DNA of 64,000 nucleotides, from assembly GCA_022575985.1 (NCBI GenBank), contig JAKSXM010000014.1:19282001-19346000 (forward strand), in the 5' to 3' direction. The position numbers and the translations under genes were made by a program. Source of the DNA: Anagrus nilaparvatae (taxonomy: Eukaryota > Arthropoda > Insecta > Hymenoptera > Mymaridae). The notes below the pieces were generated by a model. The model saw nothing but the letters and a program-made list of their open reading frames with translations. It did no database searches and was not told the origin of the DNA. Positions 23,801 through 38,800 of this stretch are shown in pieces; position 1 is the stretch's first letter, and the number at the start of each line of letters is the position of its first letter.

Positions 23801-26800
23801 TATCATAATTTTCTTTAATAAACATTTTTATTAATTTTTTTTGTTAGTTACTTGAAAAAACATTTTTTTTTTCAAATATTGGCTAAAAATATTTTAATCG
23901 CTTCGTTCAATATTGATTTTTATAAAAAATGTTCAAAAATATAAAATCAAACGAAAGAGAATCTCGCTTTAAAAACATTATTTTAGTCGTTTGGCAAGCA
24001 TATAAACTAACGTTTGCGACCTATAGGGTAAGAGATAAAAAATATAATAGAAAACTTTTTTTTACACCTTTGAGTATCAGATTTTAGCTATAATCTATAC
24101 CTGCTCGAAGCTGTACAATTTATATACAAAACTTTAAATTTTCCCTGTATACGAGGGATTGACCATGAATTGCGTAGTAACATAAGAACCGGATTTCGTC
24201 CCCTAGTCCATTCATATATTATACGGACTGTAAATTTTGCAACATTATTTTTCCCTTCATCCCCTATTCCCATAATCATTAAAAACAAAGTAGAGTAAAA
24301 TAAAAATTATAACTAAAATACGCATTATTTTAATTTATATCATTACAAAATTAAGATTTATATAAATGTAAATTTAAGCCAAAAATTAAGCCTGTTGTAT
24401 AATATTTTTTAAATAGCGATCAGAATAAATCATATTAATCTTGACATCAGATTTTAAATCAATTTGACCACATAATTAAAACTTAAATATTCATTAATCT
24501 GGTACTTATTTTGAAAATTTGATTTCTCCTGTATGAAATTAGGTGCTATTAAATTTCTTGGGTAACTGAATCCGAATTTGGGGTCCAAAGTAGCTAGAAA
24601 TTAAGGAAACGCCCTTAAGTCAATCAAAACTGAATGGGGTACTAAAGTTTTTAAAAAAAGTTCTAATTTAAAAAAAATTCAAAAATATTTTTTGCCCTAA
24701 ATTTAGTTTCCATAACATATTTTCAGTTTTTCCCTGTTTTTTTTTTGTATAACTCCACCAAAAATTTATAAAAACTTGGATGGTATCTGCCAACTTATTA
24801 AAAGTTGACTGTATTAATATTTGATAAAAATTTTTATAATTAAACTTAACATCACCTGGATGTGGTTGCGGAATCCTTCGCATGCATCATTTGTTCTAGA
24901 ACGATGTTCTAAAATTGATTCATATAACAATTATTTTACTTTTGGGAGCATCTTCACTTTGACCTTCAAAAGAGTCATAGACGAGGAAGTTTTCTTTAGA
25001 TAAAGTTTTACGAAATGTTTCAAGAACTTCCTTTAAATCTTCGATACTAAGAGGGTTAGATGGTAAATTTTTTAATCTTTCTCTTCGATTTGTTGTCTTA
25101 TATTTTCGCGATCTGATAATTTTGCTAATATCTTAATATCAACATCTTGTTATCGTCTTAAAATCTAAGCAGGAGGGGCATCAGGATGCTCAATTGTTTC
25201 TCGGAAAAAAATTATTTGGATCTTTTGGATTTGGAAAAATAAAGTTTTGGAACTTTTTGTATTGGAAAAAAGATTCCTTAGAACTTTTGAATTGTAACTA
25301 TTTTTTTTTTGAACTGTTTTCACATTACCGTAAAAACTACCCATTTATAAGGGTTTTTTTGAAATATTTTGGAATAGGAAATTGTCTCGGCTACAACTTT
25401 TATTTGAAATTTTATTTTGCTTATTTTTTGAGTTATTTGCAAAAAACCGTTTTGCCCCAACTTTAGCTCCCTCTAGGGGGCCCAGCACTGGGTTGGAATA
25501 TCTGATTTTATTTGCCCTTTCAAATTAGTCCAAAACCAGCACATTCCACAACTTTTTTTTTATGGAGGAATTTTGTCCATGTCGAGACCTTTATTTAATG
25601 TCGATTTAATGGTTTATTTATTTAGTTAGAAATTTAGATACATAGCTCAATTATAACGTAAAATTTGTATAATATACTTCAGGGACTGGGTGTAATATGT
25701 AAATAAAATTAATGATTGTTTTCTGATAAAATGTAAAATATACAACATGTATATTATCGATAAATATTTACTACTGCTTCAAAAGTTTTCTATATAAATT
25801 GGGTCAATTAAATTGATTATAAAGTGATTATTAATTACCATTTTAATAAATAAAAAAATTTTTTTTTTGTAAACATAAAAGAATTTATTGATAAATAAAA
25901 TACGAATAGAATAACGTACATAATAAAAAAAAAGTTTTCATTAAAAAATATCTCTGTGAGAAAATTTATTGAGCTGCCGTCGGGCGAATAAAATTTTATG
26001 GATAGTATTATATATTGTATCTGAAAAAAAATTTTTTTTTTCAAAGTCTATGACAGATTTTCATATATGAGTTATTGATTTTCTTTCATCAAGGAAAAAA
26101 AATTCAACTTATATGTTTACTAATTTTTTTTTTTTTTTTGAATTTTAAATTACGTTAATGACGTTTTATTTGCAAATTTACTATTTATTCAATAATGTAA
26201 CAGCGAATTCGACATGTCAAAATTACAAAAAAAGTAAAAAAGAATTTAAATAAATTGATTTTTTTTTTATTTTTAACAGAATTATAATAGATAAAAAATA
26301 TTGAATTGTTATTTAAAATAAAATTGATAAAAATTCAATTTTGTTATTTCATACAATGAAAGCTGTAATTTACAAAATATACGTAATGGAAAACTGACAA
26401 GTTGACGCATGCCAATTTGGGTCGGAAAGAATTTACAAAACTACATATTAAAAGATCAATACTAGCGGAATATCTTGTATCTTGTAACTTTTTACATACA
26501 CTGTTAGATTGGTATTTTTGGAATTTCAAGCAAATATTTCGTAATATTTTTCCTCATTTTTTTATTTTTAAGCAGATTACTTACTTGCAAAAAAAGAACT
26601 TGCGAAAAATGAAATTATTAGAATACATCACATCAGCATTTACATTGAATTCACTATCAGGTACTAGGATTGAATTTTACGTGAATTCTTTGAATTTTCA
26701 TAGTAAAATTTTCATAACATTTTCCAGCTTATGATCTGATTTTTTTTTTAATTAAGGTGGATGTAATAAAAGTATTTGACAAAACAATTTTTCTGGCATT

Positions 26801-29800
26801 TTTAAAACCGATAATTTGCAAGTATCCCATCTCGTTATTCCAGGCGTTATTCAAATATTCATTTTTCTAGGCATTGATGTTAAAGCTGCAGATATTCCAC
26901 TAGATTTATTAAAGAATAAATTATTTTTTATACATTGTTTTAAAGGACCATCAATAAGGTGCAAAAAGGGTATCGGACCATTTTTTCTAATCCACTTTTC
27001 CTTATTTTTAATTTTTTAAATAATTTTTGTAAGCATACAAATATATGAATCGTCAACTTCATGTGTGAATGTGCACCAGGTATGCGCCAAATAAGTTGCT
27101 GTACTAACAATGAGTCTGGGAGGGTTTATTAGGTTAAAAAAATATCCTTGCTACCTATAACCTGATTAAATGGGCCAAGGTAAGGGAGGACTTCATATTG
27201 TAAGATAGTTTTGGTCATGGACGCTAGATAAAAGGACTCCGAGTATAATATAATTGCAGGTTAGAAAATTGAAGACAATTTGAAATTAATATTACAAATT
27301 GTATTTTTGCCTTAGATAAAAAATTTTTAGTGCATGAAGTTTGAAATTTAATTTTTTATGGTTATCAAATTAAATAATGTCGATATTAATTATTGAAGAT
27401 GAATAATTGAGCCAGACCCTATTTTACAGGTATAAAAATTTGATTTAGCCTTTTTACTTTTTGAACACGGTGCTTAGGGTCCTTTTATTTAGTGTCCATG
27501 GTTTTGGTTATCATTTAAATAATAATGCTATTTTATTATGTCGTCCAATAACTTCTGGTGGGTCTTAATTTTTTCGTCTTTTTAAGTACCCTTAAGCTTT
27601 AGTAAATTATTATTTTGCGAATTTTCTCAATTATGTAAAAAATGTAAAATACACACGATAAAGTTATTTATGTCTTTATTTTTATAATATTTTTTATTAA
27701 CGAAATTCAATATTATGAATAATTTAGTTTTGATTATAGTAATAACTTTTTGGTAATCAGAGAGTATTAATTTTGCGTAAAATAGTTTCATGGAAACTAT
27801 TATGTTGGGTCATATCTAGTCTTACAGTGGAAAGTACTACACAGGAGATTATATTAAATTCAAAACTAGTGAAATCGCTTTAGAAGCTTTTCAAAAGTAT
27901 TGTTAGCAAATAAACGCTATATGTTTAAAAAAGGGTGAAAAAACTCCCATTTTATTAAATACGGATTTTTTTTTTGAAGGCTTCTAGTATTTTTAGCCTC
28001 TGACCCAATTCTGTTGCCAGAAATAAAGTTACAAAGGGGTAAATTTACTCCCCCTTGAATCCCTTCTATTCCAAAAATAAACAATTTTATTAAAATAGTT
28101 TATTTCTTTATGTTGGGGTTTTATCATTGTATTTATAATTAATAATTTAATATATATTTTTTTTAATTTCCATCTCCATGCAGACAAACTTGATTTGTCT
28201 CTGGAGATTACGAGATGATTTATATATTTTGTATTTTATATGTATAATCTACATGCATTGTATCTTATTAATGTATACAACACAAAATGAATATCTACGA
28301 TATATATAAAACAATCATTCAGGTGATAAAGGCCCAGGACCCCATTGCTTTGGATTTTTGGTCCGGGTAACAAATCTTATGTCATTATAGTTATAACGAG
28401 GTCCAAAACTACCATTTTCACAATATAAAAAAAAATACAAATCAGAAAAAAAAACATATTTTTTATACAAAATTTTCGTATCGGTAGCCGATGGAATTAT
28501 AAGGGTGGTTATCTTACTATCTAAATAAGCTTGGTTTGATAAAATTAAGTCTTTGGCCATAGGGCAAAGTTTTATTAAATTTCTTTAAAATTCAAGCAAT
28601 ATATTTTAACAGTGTATTATTGTAATCAAAGCTATAGTGTTGAAAACCCTGATTCCCTAAATAGTTTTCTGTTTAGAAAACTAGTTCTGAACAAATTTGT
28701 TAAAATTCAAATTACTAAAGTTACTGTATGACAAAAGTTGATTTTAGACTGTTTGAATTTTCCAATATAGACCTTAAGGAGTTAAACATATTCATTATTT
28801 TAAGTCTTTTTATTTTCTAAGTGACAGCCTTTTTTATAACGTTAAATAAATTCATATCAGAACATTAGGCCTTTATTGGAAAATATTCATAGGGAGGGGT
28901 ATTTGTAAAAGGTTACAAATTCATAGAAGGGGGGGGGGTGAGAGATTGACGTTTTGAAGGGAGGGAAGCCAAAAATGGACGTTTTTAGGGTAGTGAATGA
29001 AAAGATGACGATTTTAAGAGGGGAGGGGTAAAAAAGCTTATAAGAAAAACTTATAATGAATATTTTCGATTTAGAGACATGGAATAATTTTAATTTAAGG
29101 ATTTGTTATATTTCCGGTTCTAGAATTAGGAGTATAAGTTAAAACTGTTACAGGGGCGGATTCCAATTTTTAAGTCAAGTTATTTTGATTTTGAGATTGA
29201 CCTATAGAAGAGTACTATACTAAAAAAAACTACACAACAAACCTTACACCAATATAACCTACGAAATGTGGATATAAAGCTTGTGGCTTTTTTATTTTAA
29301 AAATTTCTTCATTAGGTTATGTGCGTGTAAGGCTTCTCATGTCATTTTTATTTTATTAATCTCTTTCTTTGGTTATTTGGGTGTAAGGTATGTCATATCA
29401 TTTTTTTTTTATTACAGAGAACTTCCTTAGGGGTTATGTGGGTGAAAGGCTGATGGTGTAGCATTTTTATTCTAGGCTTTTGATGATTTTACTAGTTTTT
29501 TTGCAGTTTATTAGTTAGTTGATGTTGAGTTAAATATGGCTTTAGCCCCCCCTTCCCCAAACCTCAGATCTGAATTCAACCCTGGCTGTTAGAAGTGAAC
29601 ATGTTCCATGCTCGTTGGTTGATATGTTAAACACAATAACCAGTTATAAATTTTTACTTTTAGAACACATAAGCAAAATCGCAAATAAAAAATCTTTAGT
29701 AAAAAAAAAGTATAAAAAATAATAAATTTTGTTTATTTTTTTGTTTCAGTAATAACAATAGCGCAGCTAGCAAATGCCAGTGCAATGATATTTAACAACA

Positions 29801-32800
29801 ATATTAATAATAATAATATTAATAGTAATAATAATAATAGTACAGCAGAGTTAACAAAAAAAAGAATAATTTGCCCGAAAGAGCCATTAGGAGCTATAGC
29901 TCGTATTATTAGTATAAATTGTGAAAAAAGTATCGAATGTCAATTTCTTGGAGTAGATTATCGATGTTGTAATAAGATTTGTAGAAATGGAATTGAACCA
30001 CCAATACTTGAACCACCTCACAAAGGTTAGTATTATTATTGAATACGTGTTAGCTTTATATATTATCCTTGAAGTTATTTTATAAATTAGCCTGTTTTTG
30101 AAAATTCGAAAATTAATTTTAAATGGCACACTGGGGAAAAATTTTCGTATTAGAGTAATAATTATACTCAATTACAGTTTTCAAACTTTGGGTGAGTGTG
30201 AATTTTTACCCCATTTTTTGCTGAATTTAAGTTCCACGCTTCGGGGCAATAACTTGATCCTATATAAATTAGGCTATTAAGGGCATTAAGACCAATTGTT
30301 TGCACCAAAAAATCAAATTAGAATATAGTCTTTTCGAGTAAAAATAAGAATCAAGCTAATATACAATATAAAAAAAATGAAATAAAAATAATATTATTTA
30401 AGTTATTAAATAAATATCTTTATTTTGTTGAAAGAATTAAATGTTTTTATACCAATCGATACCACAATATTAAATAGATAATGTAAACGTGACCTTAATA
30501 AAGCAGAAATAAATTTATTATTAATTTCTATCAAAAATATAGTTTTAAACATATAATAAAATTAATAAAAATTTATTTTAAACATTCAATAATTTAATAA
30601 AAAATGATTTTTTTAAAAAATTTTTTTGTTAAAAAAAAAGTCACGTCGCATGACCTTTTTATAAATTTATTTATAAAACTGTGTATATCTTGTTGCTGCA
30701 GCATAAGAAATTCTGAGAGCTTTTTTAAATCTATATATAATATTTATCCACGTGTATAAGTACAAACTTTTACTAATACAAAAACAAACATATTATAAAA
30801 AAAAGTAAAAAATATCGATCGAATTTAAAAAAAAAAAAAAAATGACAAAAAAAAACTTAAATATTATACTACCCTACTAATTCCTTTTTATACGTAGGTA
30901 CGTGATATAAATGTATATTTTAGATTTATTTATTTTTTTCTTTTTAAATGTAAATAGTTGTTTTAAAGAGACATGAGCTTTTTTGTATCGATTTTTTTTT
31001 GTATGTATGAAAAAATTCTAGTTGTATTTATATGTACATCTTCATATTTTTTTTTAAAATATGTTTGCATTAAAAAATAAGTCCTTAAAAAAGCTTGATG
31101 GCATATCTTTATATACTAATATGGGGATGATATTTTAGCAAATCTGATGTTATAAATTATATGTATAATACTGTTATATGGGCATGTTTTTTAATTTTTT
31201 TGGTATAACTAAAAAGAAGCTTTTAAATTTTATTAAAATAGTGCATAAAGTTGTAAAATATTTAAAAAAACCGGTTTGTGTAAACACAACCTAAGTGCAT
31301 GGAATATGTTTACTTCCAGCTGAGGACTAGGTATAATACAAATGTTACTCAAAATTACAATACAGTTTTCTAATTTTATAATTTGTAATTATTACCTTAC
31401 TAGACATTCAGATTCTAAACCCAAACTATTTTGATTCCCTAAACCTGAATTATTCTAAGTCCCTTAATCGATATTATTCCAAGTCCCTAAATCGATATTA
31501 TTTTAAGTCCATAAACCTGTTTTATCCTTAAACTCAGATTTTTCAAAGTCTCCTAATTATTCTAAGTTTCGTTGGACCCCCCCTTAAATAGGACAAATTT
31601 GACCCCCCCCCCCTTAAATAGGACATATTTGACCACCCCCTTAATTTTCAAGTTCTGAAGTACCCCCTCCCTATAAACATGTTCCATGTTAAAATGTAAG
31701 ATTAGTGGTTCCAACCCAGGCGTTAGATGGCAACAATCTCTCGCAAGATTCGGTTTATATATATATTAAGGTACAATAAGAAGTGATAGAGTGAAATTTT
31801 CATATGTGAGCCATCACTCAAACATATCTGATGATGCCCTAGGGTGTTGATAGAACGAACCGACTATGAGGAAAGGCGTTCCTCTTTTTCAATGAATCCT
31901 ACAAAAATATATAAATAATTTAGGATTTCCAAAAATATTCTATTAAGCAGGTTGAATTTCTAAAAAATACATCCAAAAATGCCAGAAAAATAATAAAATT
32001 AATACTTTGACTTATAAAATTGCCCTTTGCCAAAATTTCGATGCATCCTCTTTTGTCAGAAAATCTTGAACTTTTATACTTTCATAAATTAAGTAGATTT
32101 CCATAAAATAAAAATTAAAATAATTTAACCAGTTGTAAATTTCTTTTAACTGCTTTTTTTATTAAATGTATTTTTTTATTTATTAAAATTTGCTTGCAAC
32201 ATAATATATCACTCCCTGATTTATTATATCCAATGGTATTAAATGGATTTCTCAGATAAGTACATGCAGTAGCTCTACTGCATTGGTATGCTTGATCAAA
32301 TGTCATATGCAAGTATGCTCTATACCTATATATACCTATTATATTACATCTATTGAATACAATGTGGTAAATACAAAGAGTGTGAGAGAGAGAATAAATT
32401 GATATATGTTATCATCTCTCTAAAGATTTTCATATTATAACCCAGTTTGTTATATTGTTAAAGGATGTATGATATAATAACTTTATGCATTATAAAAGAG
32501 ATTGAACTCTAATATATAATACACGTGTTTCTAATATATTACTGTATTATAACCTCGAGAAATATATTAATTTAGATATTGATGCAAAAATAAAGATGGA
32601 AATTTCTAAACGTGCATGTATGTCATTTATTGAAGCTGTGAAGGGTGAAAGTGACCTCCTGAAGGTTACAATGTTACACATGTTGTATATATTATAAAGT
32701 GCATTATAGAGTTTTTAAAATTTTTCTGTAATACGCTACCGTTTTTCAGATTATAATTTATCAAAAAATCTTAAATCGTTTGGTCCATATTCACCTGGTA

Positions 32801-35800
32801 GTCAAGGGGACAAAAATGCTAAATGGATCCAAAAATTTTACATGGCGAGTAAAATGAATCCACTTAAAAAGGATTCTATTTTTAAGATTTTAGCCAGTTT
32901 CCAGAAATTATAACTATATTGAGCCAAAAATACGCGAACAATTCGCGAAAATCTGAAATTCGGAAAAAATATTACTGGTTGAATTAAATTTTAGTATCCC
33001 ACTAAAATTTCGAAATCGCTGAACACGATACTAAATCAAATTTTTTAATTAATTTAAAGGCTTTAACGATGATTAACCGAACAAATGAAATCAATTTTTG
33101 ATTTATTTAACTCAACACTGATAGGTGTACGAATTAATCGTCTCTTTTTTTTATTAAACCTAACATGTAGTATTTTTTATCTCAAATAAAAAATTTTTTC
33201 TGCTTTTGTTTAAGATCAGCAGTTCAATCTAACATCTTTCTATAAATTAAAAATTTAATTTCTTGAAAATTAAAATTTTAAAAAATTAATATTTGATATA
33301 ATGATTTGAAAAAATCGTTAACTAAATACTACATGTTAGGTTTAATAAAAAAAAGAGACGATTAATTCGTACACCTATCAGTGTTGAGTTAAATAAATCA
33401 AAAATTGATTTCATTTGTTCGGTTAATCATCGTTAAAGCCTTTAAATTAATTAATTTCATCAATTCGAACGATAAATTCATAAAAAATAATTACAAATTT
33501 TTTAAATTCAACAGTAATTTAGGTTTTTTTTAGAAATAATTTGTTTAAAGTTGATACAGTCTATTGGGTAATAGATCACGATTTCGTTGAAATATTTATT
33601 TGATTAATAAAATTTGTAAATCTATGTTGAAATGTTTGAAATCGTTTAAAATACCAATTTCGAGTTTAGAAACTAGAAATCCGCTATTTTGGATTCGGCT
33701 CAATCAGTGATATTTTTGAAAAATGCTCATGTTGGGTAAAATGGGCGAAGCCTTCAAAACTGGTTTCATTGACCAAAAAAATACATAGAACTGACTAAGA
33801 TGAATTCACTAAAATATATTTGTTTACACATTAGAAATATATTTTCTACTTTCTACAACAAAAGATTTACTGATTTTTCCAGATTTTTCGAAATAATTAA
33901 AACAATAACTTATTGAACAAAAATTGATCAAAGATTCTTTTTGAGTTACAACACCTGATATCCATATGATTAAAACCATCCTTAGTATTCAATACAAATG
34001 AAAGCAGAAAAATAAAAGATAAAAAAAAAATTATTTTTGATCTTTTAAACAAAAACAAATAAATTAGATAAGAAACACAAAAGAGAAACAATATTTCAAA
34101 ATAATGAAATTTTTTTTGTATATAATTCAAAGACTTAGATATTAAAATTTTAGCACAAGAAAATTAAAGTCTATTGTTCTGATGTATTATTCATATATTC
34201 AAACTTACACATACACACACATATATATAATAATTTAGCAAATATACTCTTAAGAATTAAACTATTGTTATACACCTTTGTTATGATTTAATAAAATGCA
34301 AATGAAGAATTTACTTTAATAATTTTGATAGAGTCTAATTAAAAATGTAGTTTATAGGTACATAAAAATGCATTTCAAATATTCTCACGTATTATTCAGA
34401 TACGACTATCTGCTATAAATTTGATATTTTTTATTCTTCATAAATAATTCACTTTATAAATAAATAAATATTTATAACAACTTCCGTATAAATTTTCCAA
34501 TACAAATAATCTCGTTTTTTTTATTCTATAATTTAGTTATTCAAACCTTTCGTTATTATATTTTTTTTAATCGATTTACTATAAATCTTTTTTTATGCAT
34601 ATATATAACTTTTCTTGATATTTATATGATATTTTTGCATTGCGCAATTTGATTTAAAGGACACAATTGTTTTATTTTATGTTTGATACAATGCAATGCT
34701 TGACGCATTTTTATTTTTTTCTAGTGGAACTAAAAATTTATATATGCAACAAAAAAATTTTTTATAATTCTTAAAATGAAACTTGCAATGAAATAATGTT
34801 TTGGAAATATTATATTTTATTTTTAATTTTTAAACAATATCCTGCATATGTGAATTAAGTTTTTTTTTTTAGATACTATATTTATAATGTTCTACTTTTT
34901 AATTTTTTTTTTTTGAATTTTATAAATACCAGTAACGATTCATGGATAGAAAAAGTCTTTTTGTCAAAAGTATAACAAAGAAATTTACGCATCCATATAC
35001 TTGAGAGTAATATGAGCCATTTGTAATTTTTTTTGCAAATAAAATGTAGTCTCTCTATATACCTTCTTCTGAACCGTTAAAAGTGCACTGAATAGAAAAA
35101 TCATGTATAACCCTGTTCAAAAAATAAGAATACCTTATGAATAATGGTCATATAAATTTTTTTTAAACTATATGAAATCTTTACTATTGTTTTACATAAA
35201 TAAAAGTTATTAAAATGTAAATTAGCTTCAATTAATTTATAATCAAGATGATTTCGGTATATTTCGGTCTTTAAAGACTTGTTAATTAACAAGTGTGGAA
35301 CATGTTGACCTATTAGTAACTAACAGTTGTGACTAATATCTTGATTTATTGAATTAATAATTTAATTATAAATTTGGAACTACGATTTTTTTATCTTTAT
35401 ACAGAATATTATTATGATGGATTTCAAATCCTTTTCTTGCTTTTAATTTATTTTTAATAGTTAATTTAATTTTAGATAAATTTGGATCTTAATCCTGGAG
35501 TAAGGCGATATTTTTCAGCTTTATTATATTATTTCATTTAATGGATCTTTTGCCAAAATTGATGCTACGAGAGTGTAGTAATTAATTTCTTTATTTATAG
35601 TATCATCGCCGTAAATGATACGGCTAAATAGATCAGCAATTATGTTTTTTTTTACCAGCAATAAAAAATTTAGCAAGCAAGAAATTTTTCGTTTATTTTT
35701 GCTATAATTATTACCTACACTGTAAAAAGTAACTTTCTTAGATTTACAAAAAAAAATAGAATTTTTTCGAAAAATTAGTGAATTTTTAAAATATTTTGTA

Positions 35801-38800
35801 AATATTCGATAAAAATCGTAAATTTACTAAATTTAGTAAATTATCGAAAAATTCGAGAATTCTCGATTTTTTTTTGTAATTTTACGAAAAAAGTTGTAAA
35901 TTCACAACTATTTTGCGGAAATTTACAACTATTTTTTGTAAATTTTCGAAAAAAAATTGTAAATTATCAATTTTTCTTGCGAATTCACAAAAAAAAAATC
36001 GACAATACTCGAATTTTTTGCTAATATACTAAATTTAGTAAATATAGGATTTTTTTCGAATATTTACAAATTTTTTCGAGAATTTACCAATTTTTTGAAA
36101 ATGTTCTAATTTTTTTGTTAATATAAGAGTATTTCTTTGCCAAAATAGCAATGGTTGCCAGGGGGGTCTTCGGATCGGCCTCAAATTTGTGTTTTTATAA
36201 CACTAAGACAGGAAAATCCTGAAATTTTCAGCCCTCTAGGCTATGTTATGCCCAATCAAACTCCTTGGGTGGCTCTCAATCAGCGTTGGTGCATTTTGGA
36301 AAAATGATAAAAAATTATATAAAACAGCTTGAAAAAATATTCTGAAAGAGTATTATATGTTGGAAAATCTTCAGTAAATCCATTTTTGCCATTAGTTTTT
36401 CGGAAAAACCGCGGAAAACTCCGGAAAATAGAAAAACGTGTTTTTGGAAAAACCGAAATAACTCTTTTGCCGCCATTTTTTTTTTTTAATTTTTTTTTGA
36501 AAATTTTCTTCAACCGAAATCCCATCGAACTAGCCATAAAATATTTTCTGTTTCGGCCAATAAGGATCGATTTTAGTCTGTTTTAGATTATTTTTAGATT
36601 TTTAATACTTACATATGTAATAAACCATAAAGGGTTACATAAATTAATTTTTTTCTTTCAGAATCAAATAGCCAGGGAAAAAGTAGTTGAAAAAAAAATT
36701 GCTATTTTCGATGAGAATTAACCGAGTTATGGTCAAGTAAAGATATTGTCACATTCATATAAGGTCAAAATCTGATTTTTCAAATTTTCTTTTGTTCAAA
36801 AGTATGAACAAGACATTTCACCTAGCTATATATTGATATTTTTTCTGCTAATTAATAATAATCCATTAAATAATTTATAAGTATCTACATTCTACAGTTT
36901 ATAACAAACATCATTGATAATTTTTGAATAGATTTTCTTTGTAAAATATTGTTGCCTATATTGAATATAATGCAAGGTGTTAAATGAATTATAATGAGAA
37001 ATTTAGTATTAAAATAAATTAATATTATTTGCACATATTGTGAATATAATTTAATACTATAGTGATAAATGAATGACCTCGTTTATAGATTTATGTTTAA
37101 TATTTATATGGATCGTTTTAAACGAAACCTACCAAAACGGGAATTTTTATTTATGGCTTCTATTTTGATAAAATCAATTTAGGTGCATTGTTTTTGGAAA
37201 ATTTATTTTTCATGAGAAGATATATTAGGAATCAATTAAAAAATTTACTAATAAATAATACCAGTTTTGTTTCAAAGTGTCTGTCATATGGAAAATGAAT
37301 ATTTTTACATAGATCTAATTTTTGTGTCCATTTTTAAATATCTTCTTATTTATTGTAATTAATTTTATTGAGACAAATAATATAGTTAGTTAAAGCTCTT
37401 TTTTTGTAGAAAAAAATAGCTATTTGTTAATCAAGGGATAAAATTTATAAGTTTTGAACTTGAGATTATGAAAACGTCCTTGGGAATGCCATGGCGGTTA
37501 GACACTTTTATATTAGATGGACATAAAGCAATATGACCGTCATTAACAACTATCAACGCTAATTCCAAGTAAAATCCGTGTAGAATTTTCATTTGCCACA
37601 TCGTTTGGTGGTTTGACGTAAAGTTTTTTATCAACAGCAATAAAAATGAATGTCTGTCGGGTTGAAAAATGATCACTCTTCCTTTATTTCACTTGCGAGA
37701 AAATAAATTTATTATGAGTATTTATGAATTTACGTATATATTATGTTAATAAAGTTATACAATAAAAAGTTTTATAATTATATAAGTTTTTTTTAGTTTT
37801 TAAACAACTTATTATTTTTTATTTAATAATAATTTTTAAGAAAAGTAAATTTATAATAATAGGTATATGTACTTTTTAAAGTATAAACATAAAATAAAAG
37901 TTTTTTATAGTTTCTATGACATATATAAAAAATAAGTATACTTACTAAAAAAAACTTTTCATAAAATTTTAAATATAAAAAGTTTTAAAGTTTCTTAATA
38001 AATAAAATGTATCTTTATGAATACAGAGAAAAAATTTTCTTCCATTATTACCGATAATTATTATTACCCATAATTATTATAAAAATGAGGCAATTAAGTC
38101 TGAAAAAGCTTATTTGTCAAACAAAACATTTGGGAAAGAATTAATTGTAAAATTAAGTTTATTTGTATTTCAATATGGAATTTATAGGGAGAGGGATACT
38201 TTGGGAGTCGGAAAATCAAAGACGGGGGGAGGTCAAATTTGTTTTATTTAAGGAAGTGCAAATGGGACTTAGAATAATTTTGATTTAAGGAATCAGCAGG
38301 CAGAAGGGGTCACACTTTAAAAAATAAATTAAAATAATTGGGATTTTTTAGGATTAATATTTTATTTTTTAATTAAGTTATTAATTTTTTTATTTTTTAT
38401 TTAAATAAGTTGCTTTAAGTGTAAGCATTATAATTATATTTTTAAATAATTTTATCATGATTCTCATTAATTGAGATTAACTTGAAAATGAAAATATAAT
38501 TTTCGAAACACATTGTTTGTAAAATTGATTTAAAAATTGTAAATAGAAGGATAATAAATATAAAATTTATTTTATAATAATCACTGTCATAATAATTACA
38601 TTAATTTTTTATCATTAGTTTTTCCATATTTTCGAGTGTGTTTTCAGGATTTAAAAAGTGTTTAAAAAGTGTGTTCACACAACCAGCAAGCATTGAACAT
38701 GTTCTCTTATAATAATTTTAAGATCCTCGTTGTAACATATAATCCCTGATTATTACTATTAATAATGATGTTCCGTTCTACTACTACTACTAATACTACT

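Noticed and set aside
24088..24288. 66-codon minus frame with WTRGRNPVLMLL
   Set aside because: It looks more protein-like than most, but I recognise no family, see no splice sites, and cannot exclude a transposon fragment.
36280..36586. Overlapping 85-codon frames on opposite strands
   Set aside because: Both arise from a Lys/Phe-complementary AAA/TTT run with GGAAAA words; neither has recognisable domains.
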